A stretch of 22,324 bases of DNA from a virus. The notes below the pieces were generated by a model that ran no database searches, was not told the origin of the DNA, and was given only the letters and a program-made list of their open reading frames with translations. A program made the position numbers and the translations under genes. Position 1 is the first letter of the stretch. Every line of letters starts with the position of its first letter. The stretch is taken from IMG/VR virus record IMGVR_UViG_3300037137_000278, positions 1-22,324 of that record. One strand, written 5' to 3'. This document shows, piece by piece, positions 21,680 through 22,324 of the stretch.

Positions 21680-22324
21680 TCAAATCGGACCAGTCACGAT
21701 TAGATTGACTGGCACATCTACAGGATTGTTGGAAGCAGTAGAAGATTGCACCCGAAGTATATCAGAATATGTTCCGGGTATTCTCGGAACATTAGAATTC
21801 ATAAGGGAAAGAGTTATGATGGAACTCTCTCCAGCGTTTAAAGGACCGCCTGTGGTGGGTATGATAGCCAACCAGGGGCTATTATTTTGTAGTTTAGCAG
21901 TAGTGAAATCCAAAACAGATCCGACAGGACCATCGTTGGTCACAGTGAGTTGTTGAGCACCATTTGAAGATTCAGTTATTAAACTAAAAAATAGATTAAT
22001 AACTATTGGGGAAACCAAAATTTCCGGTCTTGGGAGAACTGTAACATTTACTAATATTGGAATAACAGTAGACAAATTTTGACTATTTTGGAGATTTACG
22101 CGACCGGTATATGGCGAATCTGTAAACAAAAGGATACCAGGGTTAATCTTTAAAGAAAACTGTCCCGATTGTCCACGCCCAAGCCCGCTTATGGCAGTCG
22201 GGTTAGAAAACAGCCAAGGAGAATCTGAAGAAGAAAGAGCTGTGAGGAAGGAACCGATGGCTCCAGAATTCTGAATTTGAGTAACCCCCACAATAACTTG
22301 GGGTCCGCCTTCAGTTACAATGAC
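21680..22324 (-). CDS. BACON/Ig-like two-repeat virion protein, 5' end beyond window
   Basis: The frame is open to the window edge (215 codons with stop), so the start is outside; a GTG at 22291 is in frame but probably internal. Two tandem Ig-like repeats are visible. The first has SPWLFSNPTAISG, FSLKINP, YTGRVNLQNSQ and IPILVNVTV. The second has SPWLAIIPTTGGPL, SSIITLSLM, YSDILRVQSS and VDVPVNLIV. This pattern (a W-L near the start, a G-rich turn, then a G-x-Y strand and an alternating V strand) is typical of BACON domains, often found in phage tail and fibre proteins where they may bind carbohydrate. Role here is inferred as a fibre, tail or head-surface protein. Confidence 0.7.
   Translation of the reverse strand, partial: VIVTEGGPQVIVGVTQIQNSGAIGSFLTALSSSDSPWLFSNPTAISGLGRGQSGQFSLKINPGILLFTDSPYTGRVNLQNSQNLSTVIPILVNVTVLPRPEILVSPIVINLFFSLITESSNGAQQLTVTNDGPVGSVLDFTTAKLQNNSPWLAIIPTTGGPLNAGESSIITLSLMNSNVPRIPGTYSDILRVQSSTASNNPVDVPVNLIVTGPI

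Noticed and set aside
22291-22324. GTG at 22291 as the start of the BACON-like gene
   Set aside because: The frame stays open and protein-like to the window edge, and the first Ig-like repeat extends beyond the GTG.
1-22324. tRNA genes
   Set aside because: I looked for cloverleaf-like stretches with a GTTCRA-type T-loop in the gaps and found none; the gaps are too short for most.

Overview
The window is a stretch of a tailed-bacteriophage genome (Caudoviricetes), most likely a large phage. It holds a head-assembly and DNA-packaging module. Every gene I can support lies on the minus strand, so transcription runs from position 22324 towards 1. Genes are tightly packed, with ATGA or TAATG overlaps or gaps of a few bases, and I see no tRNA, rRNA or CRISPR array. 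The bacterial host cannot be named from the sequence. Base composition is mostly AT-rich (12 of 60 bases G or C at 10861-10920), but the major capsid gene is strikingly GC-rich (45 of 60 at 1441-1500).

In transcription order, 22324-17081 carries a 5'-truncated two-repeat BACON/Ig-like protein, an 85-aa protein, and three larger proteins of unknown function (416, 382 and 638 aa). The 638-aa protein contains three copies of an unrecognised four-cysteine module. Next, 17058-13777 carries a 189-aa helical protein (weak small-terminase candidate), a GIY-YIG homing endonuclease, and the large terminase. Two small proteins (13752-13151) lead into the portal gene (13151-11337).

The region 11299-5798 is an accessory head region. 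It holds an 878-aa charged protein, a 160-aa protein, a 235-aa zinc-ribbon protein, a decayed GIY-YIG homing endonuclease, and a 328-aa protein. The 878-, 160- and 328-aa proteins share short helical modules. The prohead protease (5776-4253), a probable scaffold/core protein (4132-2912), a probable decoration protein (2693-2025) and the major capsid protein (1999-1115) follow, closed by a tandem hairpin terminator (1110-1051). Two small unknown genes and a third cut by the window edge lie beyond.

Together these genes would build a procapsid: the portal nucleates it, scaffold and core proteins shape it, the protease matures it, the decoration protein stabilises it, and the terminase fills it with DNA. 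Most worth checking are the triplicated Cys4 module, the modules shared between the head-region proteins, a repeated R-x-A-E motif placed directly before acidic/Gln-rich tracts in three of them, the run of RNA hairpins punctuating the head genes, and the protease start codon sitting in a hairpin loop.
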